64,000 bases of DNA, from NCBI RefSeq assembly GCF_014842995.1, contig NZ_JACYXL010000001.1, positions 807,183-871,182 on the forward strand, read 5' to 3'. Position 1 is the stretch's first letter, and each line of letters opens with the position of its first letter. This document shows, piece after piece, positions 1-7,057 of the stretch. A program made the translations under genes and the position numbers. Below the pieces are notes generated by a model. The model ran no database searches. It saw nothing but the letters and a program-made list of their open reading frames with translations, and was not told the origin of the DNA. The DNA comes from Rhodanobacter sp. 7MK24 (lineage in GTDB: Bacteria; Pseudomonadota; Gammaproteobacteria; Xanthomonadales; Rhodanobacteraceae).

Positions 1-2
1 GC

Positions 3-290
3 TTCGATCTCGAACCGCGTGCATCCGTCGATTACGTGGTGGCGAACCATTACGTCTCCACCTATCCCTCGTCGAACTTCGTGCAACACCTGATCGCGGC
101 GCGCACGACCCAGGATCGCCGGCTGACCCTGCGTGACCGCGAGTTCACCGTGCGCAGGCCGGGCATGGAGCCCGAGCGGCACACGCTCCCTGGCAGCGAG
201 GACATATGCCGGGTGCTGGAACAGGAGTTCCTGCTGCGATTGCCGGACCGTACCCGGTTGTTGCAGAAACTGGATGCGTTGCCGCAGTGA
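3..290 (+). CDS. Arylamine N-acetyltransferase, C-terminal part (5' truncated by window edge)
   Basis: The reading frame is open from base 3 and ends with TGA at 288-290, giving 95 visible residues. The stretch DYVVANHYVSTYPSSNF followed by L.AART..RR.TL matches the C-terminal region of bacterial arylamine N-acetyltransferases (NhoA/NAT family), where a VANHY.ST.P.S.F segment is conserved. These cytoplasmic enzymes move an acetyl group from acetyl-CoA to arylamines or hydrazines through a Cys-His-Asp triad. The triad lies upstream of the window, so activity cannot be judged. The internal GTG at 36 is not the real start, because the frame and the similarity continue upstream of it. Confidence 0.75.
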   Translation, partial: FDLEPRASVDYVVANHYVSTYPSSNFVQHLIAARTTQDRRLTLRDREFTVRRPGMEPERHTLPGSEDICRVLEQEFLLRLPDRTRLLQKLDALPQ

Positions 291-599
291 GCCCGCGTTG
301 CCAGGCGCGACCGGATTTTCAGGTCACTGCGAACGGGTACTCGAAGATCATTCTGCGATATCCGCATACTGGCCAGCTCCTGCCCGATGTGCCTTGGCTC
401 GCTGCACTACGGCAGCCAGCGCCAGGTGATCTACATCACCATCCGCAAGGACTACGTGCCGTTCTATTGCGCGACCGCACGTACCTAGAGCTGGATATCC
501 TCTACGCCGAATACGCCAATCCGATCGGCAAGCAGCGCCTGCCCGAGATGCGGCAGAAGGATGGAACTGCGAGCGCGGTGTACCGGCGCTGGCGGGAAC
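291..599 (+). pseudogene. Gene-poor stretch with a possible decayed, frameshifted reading frame
   Basis: No intact gene is recognised between the acetyltransferase stop and the S4 gene. Two pieces of protein-like sequence lie in different frames. One frame from ATG 387 reads through GSQRQVIYITIRKDYVPFYC to a stop at 486-488. A second frame picks up at about 484 with YLELDILYAEYANPIGKQR and stops at 608-610. Joining them needs one frameshift near 475-485, so this may be the remnant of a small gene. I do not recognise the family, and a chance pair of frames in GC-rich DNA is not excluded. Confidence 0.25.
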
Positions 600-845
600 T
601 CAAGGCGTAACGGGCTGGCGAGGATCGGCCAGTACGAGGATTTCCTCGTTGCCGACACGCACCACCTGTCCCGCGTGGATCTTGCAGGTCTTGCGCAGCT
701 CCTGCGCGCCGTCCACCGTCACCGCGCCGCTGGCGACCAGGTGCTTGCCGGCACCGCCGCTGTCGCAGATGCCCACCAGCTTGAGCAGGTTGTCGAGCTT
801 GACGTAGTCGCGGTCGAGTTCGAAGCGAAGAGGTGGCTTGCTCAT
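600..845 (-). CDS. S4-domain RNA-binding protein (YbcJ-like)
   Basis: An 81-residue protein. Residues from about 14 to 75 form a single S4 RNA-binding fold: DYVKLDNLLKLVGICDSGG, then AGKHLVASGAVTVDG and the basic stretch RKTCKIHAGQVVRVG. This is the pattern of the small YbcJ/YaaA S4 proteins, which bind structured RNA, probably in a ribosome-linked role that is poorly defined. The ATG at 845 overlaps the barstar stop by 4 bases (842-845), so the two are translationally coupled. It is the last gene of a three-gene minus-strand unit. The family call is firm; its link to the RNase pair is inferred from position only. Confidence 0.85.
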   Translation of the reverse strand: MSKPPLRFELDRDYVKLDNLLKLVGICDSGGAGKHLVASGAVTVDGAQELRKTCKIHAGQVVRVGNEEILVLADPRQPVTP

Positions 846-1270
846 GCGTTGTGGTGGCCAGGCAGGGAGAAAAAGGCGAAGAACGGACGCTCCGCGTCCT
901 GCGCGAAGGTGGCGGCGTCGTCGAGCATGCCCAGCAGCACGTCGAAATCCACGACGGCATCGCGTTGCAGATCGCCGGCATGGTCGAACAGCAGCACATG
1001 CCCCCACCCGGGCAGCCAAACTGGATCGCGCAGGCAATCGGCCAGCGCATCCCAGTTCTGGCCGAAGTCGGCGGGCAACGACAGCGAAGCGGCGAGCCGC
1101 TGCAGCAGTCCGGCCTTGTCGGCGCAGCCGGTGAGGTCGGTGCGGCACACGGCAAGCTCGTCGCGCCTGCCCGCGTCGGCAAGCCGGGCAAGATCGCCAT
1201 CGCCCACGAAATAGACGCCGTTCTGGCTGGGACGGGTGAGATCGGGATCGAGCGGATGCGCGCTGTTCAT
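842..1270 (-). CDS. Barstar-family ribonuclease inhibitor
   Basis: A 142-residue cytoplasmic protein of the barstar family. The core segment LPADFGQNWDALADCLRD matches the barstar helix that plugs the active site of barnase-type RNases (conserved FG.NWDAL.D). It is followed by a hydrophobic strand WGHVLLFD. There is no signal peptide, as expected for an intracellular immunity protein. Its ATG (1270) overlaps the end of the RNase gene by 4 bases and its stop overlaps the S4 gene by 4 bases. The predicted role is to neutralise the adjacent RNase before export. The pairing with an immediately upstream RNase makes the call strong. Confidence 0.9.
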   Translation of the reverse strand: MNSAHPLDPDLTRPSQNGVYFVGDGDLARLADAGRRDELAVCRTDLTGCADKAGLLQRLAASLSLPADFGQNWDALADCLRDPVWLPGWGHVLLFDHAGDLQRDAVVDFDVLLGMLDDAATFAQDAERPFFAFFSLPGHHNA

Positions 1271-1686
1271 CGGGACACCATGAACTGGCGGAAGCTGCGG
1301 TAATGGTCGTCCGTGTAGTAGTACACCGCAGGTGGTGTACCACCGGTGATGATGCGCCGCGTGCCCCGCGTACGTGCGCCGGGTGTCTCCACCGTGTACT
1401 CGTGGTAGTAGCCGCGCGGCTGCTCGGGCAGCAGGTGCTCGTAGTTGCCGAACACCACGCCGTCCTGGCTGTGCGGGAACGGCCCGTCATGCATGATCGA
1501 CGCCAGCGTGTCGCGCGCCTCGGGCGGCAGAAAGGCCGGCAACGCAGCAGAGGTCCCGGCACTTGCCACGGAAGCCGGCGCGGTGACCGGGGCGGACGAT
1601 GGAGGCGTGGTTGCAAAATGGCCCCACAGGGCGGCGACCAGAACGATCGCCAGGGCGAGCAGCGGCTTCCAGGAGCGCATGCGCAT
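1267..1686 (-). CDS. Exported or membrane-anchored barnase-like ribonuclease
   Basis: A 139-residue protein counted from ATG 1686; a longer frame opens at 1719. Residues 7-23 are one hydrophobic segment, a signal peptide or anchor, followed by a Pro/Ala/Ser linker to about 50. The C-terminal domain is of the guanyl-specific RNase N1/barnase type. Visible candidate catalytic residues are Glu96 (GYYHEYTVE), Arg110/Arg111 (GTRRIITGG) and His128 (TDDHYRSF), matching barnase Glu73, Arg87 and His102. It cleaves single-stranded RNA. The ATG at 1680 is another possible start. The next gene is barstar, so this is an RNase-inhibitor pair. Use as a scavenging enzyme or as an antibacterial toxin cannot be separated from sequence. 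Confidence 0.88.
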   Translation of the reverse strand: MRMRSWKPLLALAIVLVAALWGHFATTPPSSAPVTAPASVASAGTSAALPAFLPPEARDTLASIMHDGPFPHSQDGVVFGNYEHLLPEQPRGYYHEYTVETPGARTRGTRRIITGGTPPAVYYYTDDHYRSFRQFMVSR

Positions 1687-1725
1687 CACCGGTAGTTGGT
1701 CGAGGGGCAAGTCTAGCAAGTGCGG

Positions 1726-2505
1726 CTACGGCGCCCGTGTGTTTCGCCGCAGCTGTTCGGCCAGCGACACGCCCAGCACCAGCCAGAACGCAGCGAGGGC
1801 ATAGCCGGCCAGCACATCGCTGAGGTAATGCGCCTGCAGCATCACGCGGCTGATGCCGACGATGGTGATCAGCGCCACGGCGGTGGCAACGGTGGCGCGA
1901 TGGCGTGGGGGGCGGAATTGGCGTAACAGCAGGTAGGCCAGCATGCCGAAGAACACCATGCTCATCATGGCGTGGCCGCTGGGGAAGCTGTAGCCATTTC
2001 CTACGACGAAGCCGTGGCCGTCGAACGGGCGCACGCGCTTCACGAAGCGCTTTGCCAATTCACCACACGCCGCGGTGCCGCCCAGCGCCACGCACCACGG
2101 CACGAACAGCCGCCAACTGCGCTTCAGCGCCAGCAGCAGGGCCACTGCCGCACCAGCGACCATCAGCAGCATGGGGTCGCCGATGTTGGTGACGAGGGCG
2201 ACCATGCCCAGCACCTCCGGCGGGAGCTGTGCGCGCAATGCTTGCGCCAGCTCGGCATCGAAGCCGGTCAGCGCGGTATGCGCCCATACCGCCCAGGACA
2301 GCGAGGCGAACAACGCGCCGAACAGCATCAGCAGGATCGTGGCGGTGCGTGGTTGCAGCGAGAGGTAGTCGTTCCTGCCGGTGGCAGCCAGTTTGCGGCG
2401 GCGCGCCAGGCGCCAGAGCAGGTCGCCCGCGAGCAAGGCGAGGATCAGCACGGTGGCCCACAACGCCAGGGCGTGTTGGCCTATCCAGTGGGGGAGGGAT
2501 TCCAT
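1726..2505 (-). CDS. PAP2-family membrane phosphatase
   Basis: A 259-residue integral membrane protein with about six hydrophobic segments. All three phosphatase motifs of the type 2 phosphatidic acid phosphatase family are present: K.RFVKRVRP (K-x6-RP), SFPSGHAMMS (PSGH) and SRVMLQAHYLSD (SR-x5-H-x3-D). Such enzymes dephosphorylate lipid phosphates, undecaprenyl pyrophosphate or phosphatidylglycerophosphate on the outer face of the inner membrane. The substrate cannot be chosen from sequence. The start at 2505 places the ATG about 125 bases from the divergent serine hydrolase, so the promoter regions face each other. Confidence 0.9.
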   Translation of the reverse strand: MESLPHWIGQHALALWATVLILALLAGDLLWRLARRRKLAATGRNDYLSLQPRTATILLMLFGALFASLSWAVWAHTALTGFDAELAQALRAQLPPEVLGMVALVTNIGDPMLLMVAGAAVALLLALKRSWRLFVPWCVALGGTAACGELAKRFVKRVRPFDGHGFVVGNGYSFPSGHAMMSMVFFGMLAYLLLRQFRPPRHRATVATAVALITIVGISRVMLQAHYLSDVLAGYALAAFWLVLGVSLAEQLRRNTRAP

Positions 2506-2630
2506 GAAACTCGTTTCGTCCGCGTTCGATGAAACAGTGAAGCCTGCCGGAAGGCCGGCATGACTTCCAGCGCTGGCTCTGTCCGGGTTTTGCCGCGATA
2601 GTGGATCGATTCATGTTGCCGGAGCCTGCA

Positions 2631-4289
2631 ATGCCTCTGCGTCATCTTTCCCCGCGTCTGGCGGTGTGCGTCACGCTGCTTGCCTTCGCCGTCGCGGCGT
2701 CGGCACAGACCGCACCGGAGCAGGCGGCGTCCTCGTCATCGCTCGAACCTTCCGGCACGCAGGGTCTACTGCCGGTGCAACTGCAGGATTTCGATGCCTA
2801 CATGGCCGACACCCTGAAGACCTTCAAGGTGCCCGGCATCGCAGTGGCCATCGTCAAGGACGGCAAGGTGGTGCTGGCCAAGGGCTATGGCGTGCGCGAG
2901 GTGGGCAAGCCGGACCGCGTGGATGCCGACACGCTGTTCGCGATCGCCTCCAATACCAAGGCGTTCACCGCCGCGGCGCTGCAGATGCTGGCCGACGAGG
3001 GCAAGCTGGACATGGACGGCCGGGTGATCGATTACCTGCCCGGGTTCCGCATGTCCGACCCCTACGTGACGCACGAGATGCGCATCCGCGACCTGCTGGC
3101 GCATCGCAGCGGCCTCAGCCTCGGCGCGGGCGACCTGCTGTACTGGCCGCCGACCAGCTACACCACCGCGGACGTGGTTAAGCGCCTCGCCGACGTGCCG
3201 ATCAAGAACAGCTTCCGCGGCCACTACGCCTACGACAACATCCTGTTCGCGGTGGCCACGCAGGTGATCGAGAAGGTGTCCGGCCAGAGCTATGCCGACT
3301 TCATCCGCCAGCACATCTTCCGGCCGGTGGGCATGACCGAAACACTGGTGGACATGACCTACCTGAAACACGGCATGGATGCGGCTACCGGCCATGCGCC
3401 CTACAACTTCAAGGAGGTCAAGCCGGTGCCGCCGATGGCCTGGCTCAACGACCCTGGCGCGGGCGGCATCTACGCCAGCGTCAACGACCTTGCCAAATGG
3501 ATGAACGTGCAGCTCGCCGGCGGCAAGCTGCCCGACGGCAAGCAGTTGTTCTCCGAGAAGAGCCACCGCGAGATGTGGTCGATGCTCACGCCGATCCCGG
3601 TCGGCAAGCCGCCGATTCCCGAGCTGGCGCCGCTGACCCCGCAGTTCTCCGGCTACGGCGAGGGATGGTTCCTCAGCGACTACCAGGGCAGCAAGCTGGT
3701 GTGGCATACCGGCGGCTGGCCGGGCTTCGTTTCGCGCCTCACCCTGGTGCCCGGGCAGAACCTCGGCGTGGTGGTGCTCACCAACCAGCAGTCCGGCGCC
3801 GCGTTCAACGCGGTCACTTATCGCGTGCTCGACGCCTACCTCAACGCCGAACACAAGACCGACTGGGTGGCGGCGTACGACAAGGCGGTGAAGAAGGGCG
3901 AAGCCGATGCCGACAGCAGCTGGGCCAAGCACGAGGCCGCGCGCGACAAGGACAGCAAGCCCTCGCTGCCGCTGTCCGGCTACGCCGGTACCTACCGCGA
4001 TCCGTGGTACGGCGACATCGTGGTCAGCGAGGCGCAGGGCAAGTTGCGCCTGCGCTTCAGCAAGACCAGGCAACTGGTCGGCACGATGGCGCCGTGGCAG
4101 CACGATACCTTCATCGTGCGCTGGGACGACCGATCGCTCGACGCCGACGCCTTCGTCAATTTCGCGCTGGACGACGATGGCCACGTGCGGGAGATGCGCA
4201 TGCAGCCGATCTCGCCGCTCACCGACTTCAGTTTCGATTTCCAGGATCTGCGGCCGGTGCCGGTGAAGGCTGCCGAAAAGCAGGATTGA
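2631..4289 (+). CDS. Secreted serine hydrolase, beta-lactamase/penicillin-binding-protein fold
   Basis: A 552-residue protein from ATG 2631, chosen because MPLRHLSPRL and the following hydrophobic stretch ending ASAQ make a good signal peptide. An ATG at 2613 and one at 2601 lie upstream. The beta-lactamase (class C-like) domain has Ser107-x-x-Lys110 in ASNTKAF, Tyr201-Asp202-Asn203 in HYAYDNIL, and an HTGGWPGF segment in place of the KTG box. The last 100 residues form a separate beta-rich domain of the DUF3471 type (GYAGTYRDPWYGDI). Members are periplasmic peptidases or esterases and few are true beta-lactamases. The exact substrate is unknown. Confidence 0.88.
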   Translation: MPLRHLSPRLAVCVTLLAFAVAASAQTAPEQAASSSSLEPSGTQGLLPVQLQDFDAYMADTLKTFKVPGIAVAIVKDGKVVLAKGYGVREVGKPDRVDADTLFAIASNTKAFTAAALQMLADEGKLDMDGRVIDYLPGFRMSDPYVTHEMRIRDLLAHRSGLSLGAGDLLYWPPTSYTTADVVKRLADVPIKNSFRGHYAYDNILFAVATQVIEKVSGQSYADFIRQHIFRPVGMTETLVDMTYLKHGMDAATGHAPYNFKEVKPVPPMAWLNDPGAGGIYASVNDLAKWMNVQLAGGKLPDGKQLFSEKSHREMWSMLTPIPVGKPPIPELAPLTPQFSGYGEGWFLSDYQGSKLVWHTGGWPGFVSRLTLVPGQNLGVVVLTNQQSGAAFNAVTYRVLDAYLNAEHKTDWVAAYDKAVKKGEADADSSWAKHEAARDKDSKPSLPLSGYAGTYRDPWYGDIVVSEAQGKLRLRFSKTRQLVGTMAPWQHDTFIVRWDDRSLDADAFVNFALDDDGHVREMRMQPISPLTDFSFDFQDLRPVPVKAAEKQD

Positions 4290-4481
4290 ACCATCGCCTC
4301 TTCCCGCTGGATGCGGGAGGATTCGCGGGCGTCGTCGTCCCGGCACACAGGCAGGAGGTGCGAAGAGCCGGCCGAAGTGCGTTGCGTGACGGGGCCGAAC
4401 CTCCTCGCTTTTTCGGCGCTCCAGCTTGCGTAGGAAGAAAGAAATCGCTTCACCCACGTTGCCAGACCAAAGGGGATCACC

Positions 4482-6131
4482 ATGCGTCATCGTCATCTCA
4501 CTGCCGCGCTGCTCGGCTGCGGCCTGCTGCTTTCCGTCGCCGTGCAGGCGCGCGACGCGGCGCCGACCGTGCCGGCGCACAGCTTCTTTCATGTGCAACT
4601 GGGCAGCGCCGAAACGCAGCCGGTGTCGGGCCGGTTGCTGCTGTTTGCCATCGCCGCGAAGGATGCCGAGGCGGCGGCGAAGGAGCATGGCGGCGACGGC
4701 AAGGTGGAGGAGGTGGACACCAGTCCGTTCTTCCCCACCCAGACGGCGGTGGCGGCACGCGAGATGAGCCGGCTGGCGCCGGGCCAGGCGGTGGATGTCG
4801 ATGCCGATGAAATCGCCTTCCCGCAAGCCTGGTCGCGGCTGCCGGCGGGCGATTACTACGTGCAGGCCGTGCTCGACGTGCACCACGACTACAACTACCA
4901 CGGCCGCGACGGCGGCGATCTGGCGAGCAAGGTGGTGAAGCTGCATCTGCCGGCGGCCACCATGCCCGACCTGACGCTGACGGATACATTGCCGGAGCGC
5001 AAGGCGTGGGACATCCCGAAGCGCTACATGAGCGAGACTTCGCTCAAGCATTTCGACGAGGCGCGCCAGCACACGCAGGCCATCGACTTCGTCAGCCCCG
5101 CGCTGAGCGCGTTCTGGGGCCGGCCCATCCACATGCGCGGCTGGGTGATGCTGCCGCCGGGCTACGACCCGAAGGCCAAGGCGACCTATCCCACGGTGTA
5201 CTACACGCATGGCTACGGCGGCGACGCGGACACGCTGGCCGGCAGCGCCGCGATGGTCTACGGCGCCACGGCAGAAAAGCAGATGCCGCCGATGATCTGG
5301 GTATTCCTCGACCAGTCCAGTCCCACCGGCACCTCCGAGTTCGCCGACTCGGTGAACAACGGCCCATGGGGCGTGGCGCTCACCACCGAGCTGATCCCGC
5401 AGCTGGAGAAGACCTACCGCATGGACGCGAAGTCCAGCGGACGTTTCCTGCAGGGCCATTCCTCCGGCGGCTGGGCCACGCTGTGGTTGCAGACGCGCTA
5501 TCCGAAGATCTTCGGCGGCACCTGGTCCACCTCGCCCGATCCCAGCGACTTCCACGACTTCACCGGCGTGAATCTCTACGCAGAGCATGCCAACGTCTAC
5601 CGCAAGGCCGACGGCACGCCCTATCCGCTGGTGCGCGACCACGGCAAGGTGCTGGCCACCTACCAGCAGTTCGCCCAGCTTGAGCGCGTGATGGGTCCGT
5701 ACGGCGGCCAGATGGCCTCGTTCGAGTGGGTGTTCTCGCCCAAGGGCAAGGACGGCCGGCCCGAGCCGATGTTCGACCGCGACACCGGCGACGTCGATCC
5801 GGCCGTGGTGGATTACTGGCACGACCATTACGACATTGCCTATCGCCTCTCCCGCCATTGGCAAGAACTTGCGCCCGACCTCGACGGCAAGATCCACCTC
5901 TATGTCGGTACGGCCGATACGTTCTACCTGGACGGTGCCGCACACAAGCTCAAGGCGGTACTGGATGGCCTGCATGCGAAGTCCGACATCCGTTTCATCC
6001 CGGATCGCACCCATTTCGACCTCTACCGCATCGGCGACGATCGCCAGGGCCTGCTGAAGGACATCAGCTGGCAGATGTACGAGGTGGCGCGGCCGCATTC
6101 CGCATTGAAGCCCGAGGCGCAACACGGATGA
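4482..6131 (+). CDS. Secreted alpha/beta-hydrolase, putative esterase (EstD/Fes type)
   Basis: A 549-residue protein with a clear signal peptide (MRHRHLTAALLGCGLLLSVA, cut after VQA). The N-terminal 180 residues form a beta-rich domain of unknown function; after it comes an esterase-family alpha/beta-hydrolase. The nucleophile elbow is GHSSGG (in FLQGHSSGGWATLW), YPTVYYTHGYGG marks the first strand and loop, and HFDLYR near the end supplies a candidate catalytic histidine. It resembles the putative esterase (PF00756) family that includes enterochelin and feruloyl esterases. It follows the serine hydrolase in the same direction after 192 bases and has its own AAGGGGA ribosome site, so co-transcription is uncertain. 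The substrate is unknown. Confidence 0.8.
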   Translation: MRHRHLTAALLGCGLLLSVAVQARDAAPTVPAHSFFHVQLGSAETQPVSGRLLLFAIAAKDAEAAAKEHGGDGKVEEVDTSPFFPTQTAVAAREMSRLAPGQAVDVDADEIAFPQAWSRLPAGDYYVQAVLDVHHDYNYHGRDGGDLASKVVKLHLPAATMPDLTLTDTLPERKAWDIPKRYMSETSLKHFDEARQHTQAIDFVSPALSAFWGRPIHMRGWVMLPPGYDPKAKATYPTVYYTHGYGGDADTLAGSAAMVYGATAEKQMPPMIWVFLDQSSPTGTSEFADSVNNGPWGVALTTELIPQLEKTYRMDAKSSGRFLQGHSSGGWATLWLQTRYPKIFGGTWSTSPDPSDFHDFTGVNLYAEHANVYRKADGTPYPLVRDHGKVLATYQQFAQLERVMGPYGGQMASFEWVFSPKGKDGRPEPMFDRDTGDVDPAVVDYWHDHYDIAYRLSRHWQELAPDLDGKIHLYVGTADTFYLDGAAHKLKAVLDGLHAKSDIRFIPDRTHFDLYRIGDDRQGLLKDISWQMYEVARPHSALKPEAQHG

Positions 6132-6153
6132 TGAATGCGTCGCGCGCTTCGCG

Positions 6154-6181
6154 TTGTATCGACATGGTTTTGCGGCATAGT
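6154..6181 (+). promoter_or_regulatory. Weak candidate sigma-70 promoter for the DUF3761-like gene
   Basis: TTGTAT at 6154-6159 and CATAGT at 6176-6181 are 16 bases apart, upstream of the gene starting at 6343. Both boxes are only partial matches and the 5' leader would be about 155 bases, so this is tentative. Confidence 0.25.
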
Positions 6182-6342
6182 GGCGCCACCGACGCGGAGT
6201 TTCCCGCGTCCGGGCGCCACGATGCATGCAAGCGACTTCGCCATGCGGAGCGTTGCGTGCAAGGGGCGAGCGGCACGGCACACTGAGGCGAGGGCAGGGC
6301 CGGCCGCCACCGAGCAACCATCGCGCAAGAGGGAGTTTGAAG

Positions 6343-6840
6343 ATGAAAGCATCCACCGTGTTCGCCATGGCGTTCGGCTGCGTGCTGGCCGTGCCGGCTG
6401 TGTTCGCACAGTCTGCAACGCCGGCTGCGCCCGCAACCCCCGCAACTCCCGCCGCTGCCGCGCCTGCCGGTTCCACCGGCCAGTGCAAGGACGGCAGCTA
6501 CACCAGCACCGCCACCAAGAGCGGTGCCTGCAAGGGCCACAAGGGGGTGAAGACGTGGTACGCCGCCAGCGCTGCTTCGTCGTCGAAGATGGCCGCTGCC
6601 GCGCCTGCTGCTGCGGCGGCGCCTGCGACCCCGGCGAAGAAGGCGTCTGCTGCTGCTCCGGCCGCGGCGGCGGCTCCGGGCGGTGGCCCGGGTATGGTAT
6701 GGGTCAACGACAGCAGCAAGGTCTACCACTGCCAGGGCGACAAGTGGTACGGCAAGACCAAGCATGGCGAGTACATGAGCGAGGCCGACGCCAAGGCCAA
6801 GGGTAACCATGCCGAGCACGGCAAGGCCTGCACGCCGTAA
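6343..6840 (+). CDS. Small exported protein with DUF3761-like domain
   Basis: A 165-residue protein. ATG 6343 follows a GGGAG ribosome site; the hydrophobic N-terminus ending VFAQ is a signal peptide. Residues 45-75 (QCKDGSYTST...KSGACKGHKGVKTWY) match the short Cys-containing DUF3761 motif. Two Ala/Pro-rich linkers flank it. The last 50 residues (GMVWVNDSSKVYHCQGDKWYG and EYMSEADAKAKG) form a second small motif often found in proteobacterial exported proteins of unknown role. It is likely periplasmic. A strong terminator follows at 6859-6900. No function can be assigned. Confidence 0.75.
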   Translation: MKASTVFAMAFGCVLAVPAVFAQSATPAAPATPATPAAAAPAGSTGQCKDGSYTSTATKSGACKGHKGVKTWYAASAASSSKMAAAAPAAAAAPATPAKKASAAAPAAAAAPGGGPGMVWVNDSSKVYHCQGDKWYGKTKHGEYMSEADAKAKGNHAEHGKACTP

Positions 6841-6858
6841 TCCTGGCGCTGCATCACC

Positions 6859-6900
6859 GGACAAAACGAAGGCCGGCGCAAGCCGGCCTTCGTTTTGTCC
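6859..6900 (+). terminator. Strong intrinsic terminator
   Basis: Two perfectly complementary 19-base arms (GGACAAAACGAAGGCCGGC and its complement) flank a GCAA tetraloop. The right arm ends in CGTTTTGTCC. It sits 18 bases after the stop of the 6343 gene and can act in both directions. Confidence 0.85.
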
Positions 6901-6929
6901 GCGTGGCGAGTTCGCAGGCTTTTCGGCTC

Positions 6930-7043
6930 GTCATCCCGGCGAAGGCCGGGATCCGGTTTCACTTGCTGTGCGAAGCACTCAAAAAGATCTTGTGTCCTTC
7001 GGACGCGGTATTTGAACTGGACCCCGGCCTTCGCCGGGATGAC
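6930..7043. repeat. Dispersed palindromic element, copy 1 (intact)
   Basis: A 114-bp element bounded by near-perfect inverted arms: GTCATCCCGGCGAAGGCCGG at 6930 and its complement ending at 7043. The arms extend about 30 bases (TCCGGTTTCA against TGAACTGGA) around a 50-base core. Degenerate relatives occur at 13586, 17141 and 28301. In one frame it reads VIPAKAGI...LDPGLRRDD, a translation typical of dispersed repeats in xanthomonad-like genomes. Its position between convergent genes suggests it may also terminate or stabilise transcripts. Confidence 0.8.
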
Positions 7044-7057
7044 AAGCAAGTGAAGCG

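Noticed and set aside
2631-4289. Antibiotic-resistance beta-lactamase
   Set aside because: The KTG box is replaced by HTGG and a DUF3471-type C-terminal domain is present, pointing to a peptidase or esterase of the wider family.
2766-6488. A 1240-codon open frame on the minus strand
   Set aside because: It runs antisense to two well-supported secreted hydrolases with signal peptides and catalytic motifs. Its translation is Arg/His/Gly/Val-rich with no domain, the usual shadow of GC-rich coding sequence.
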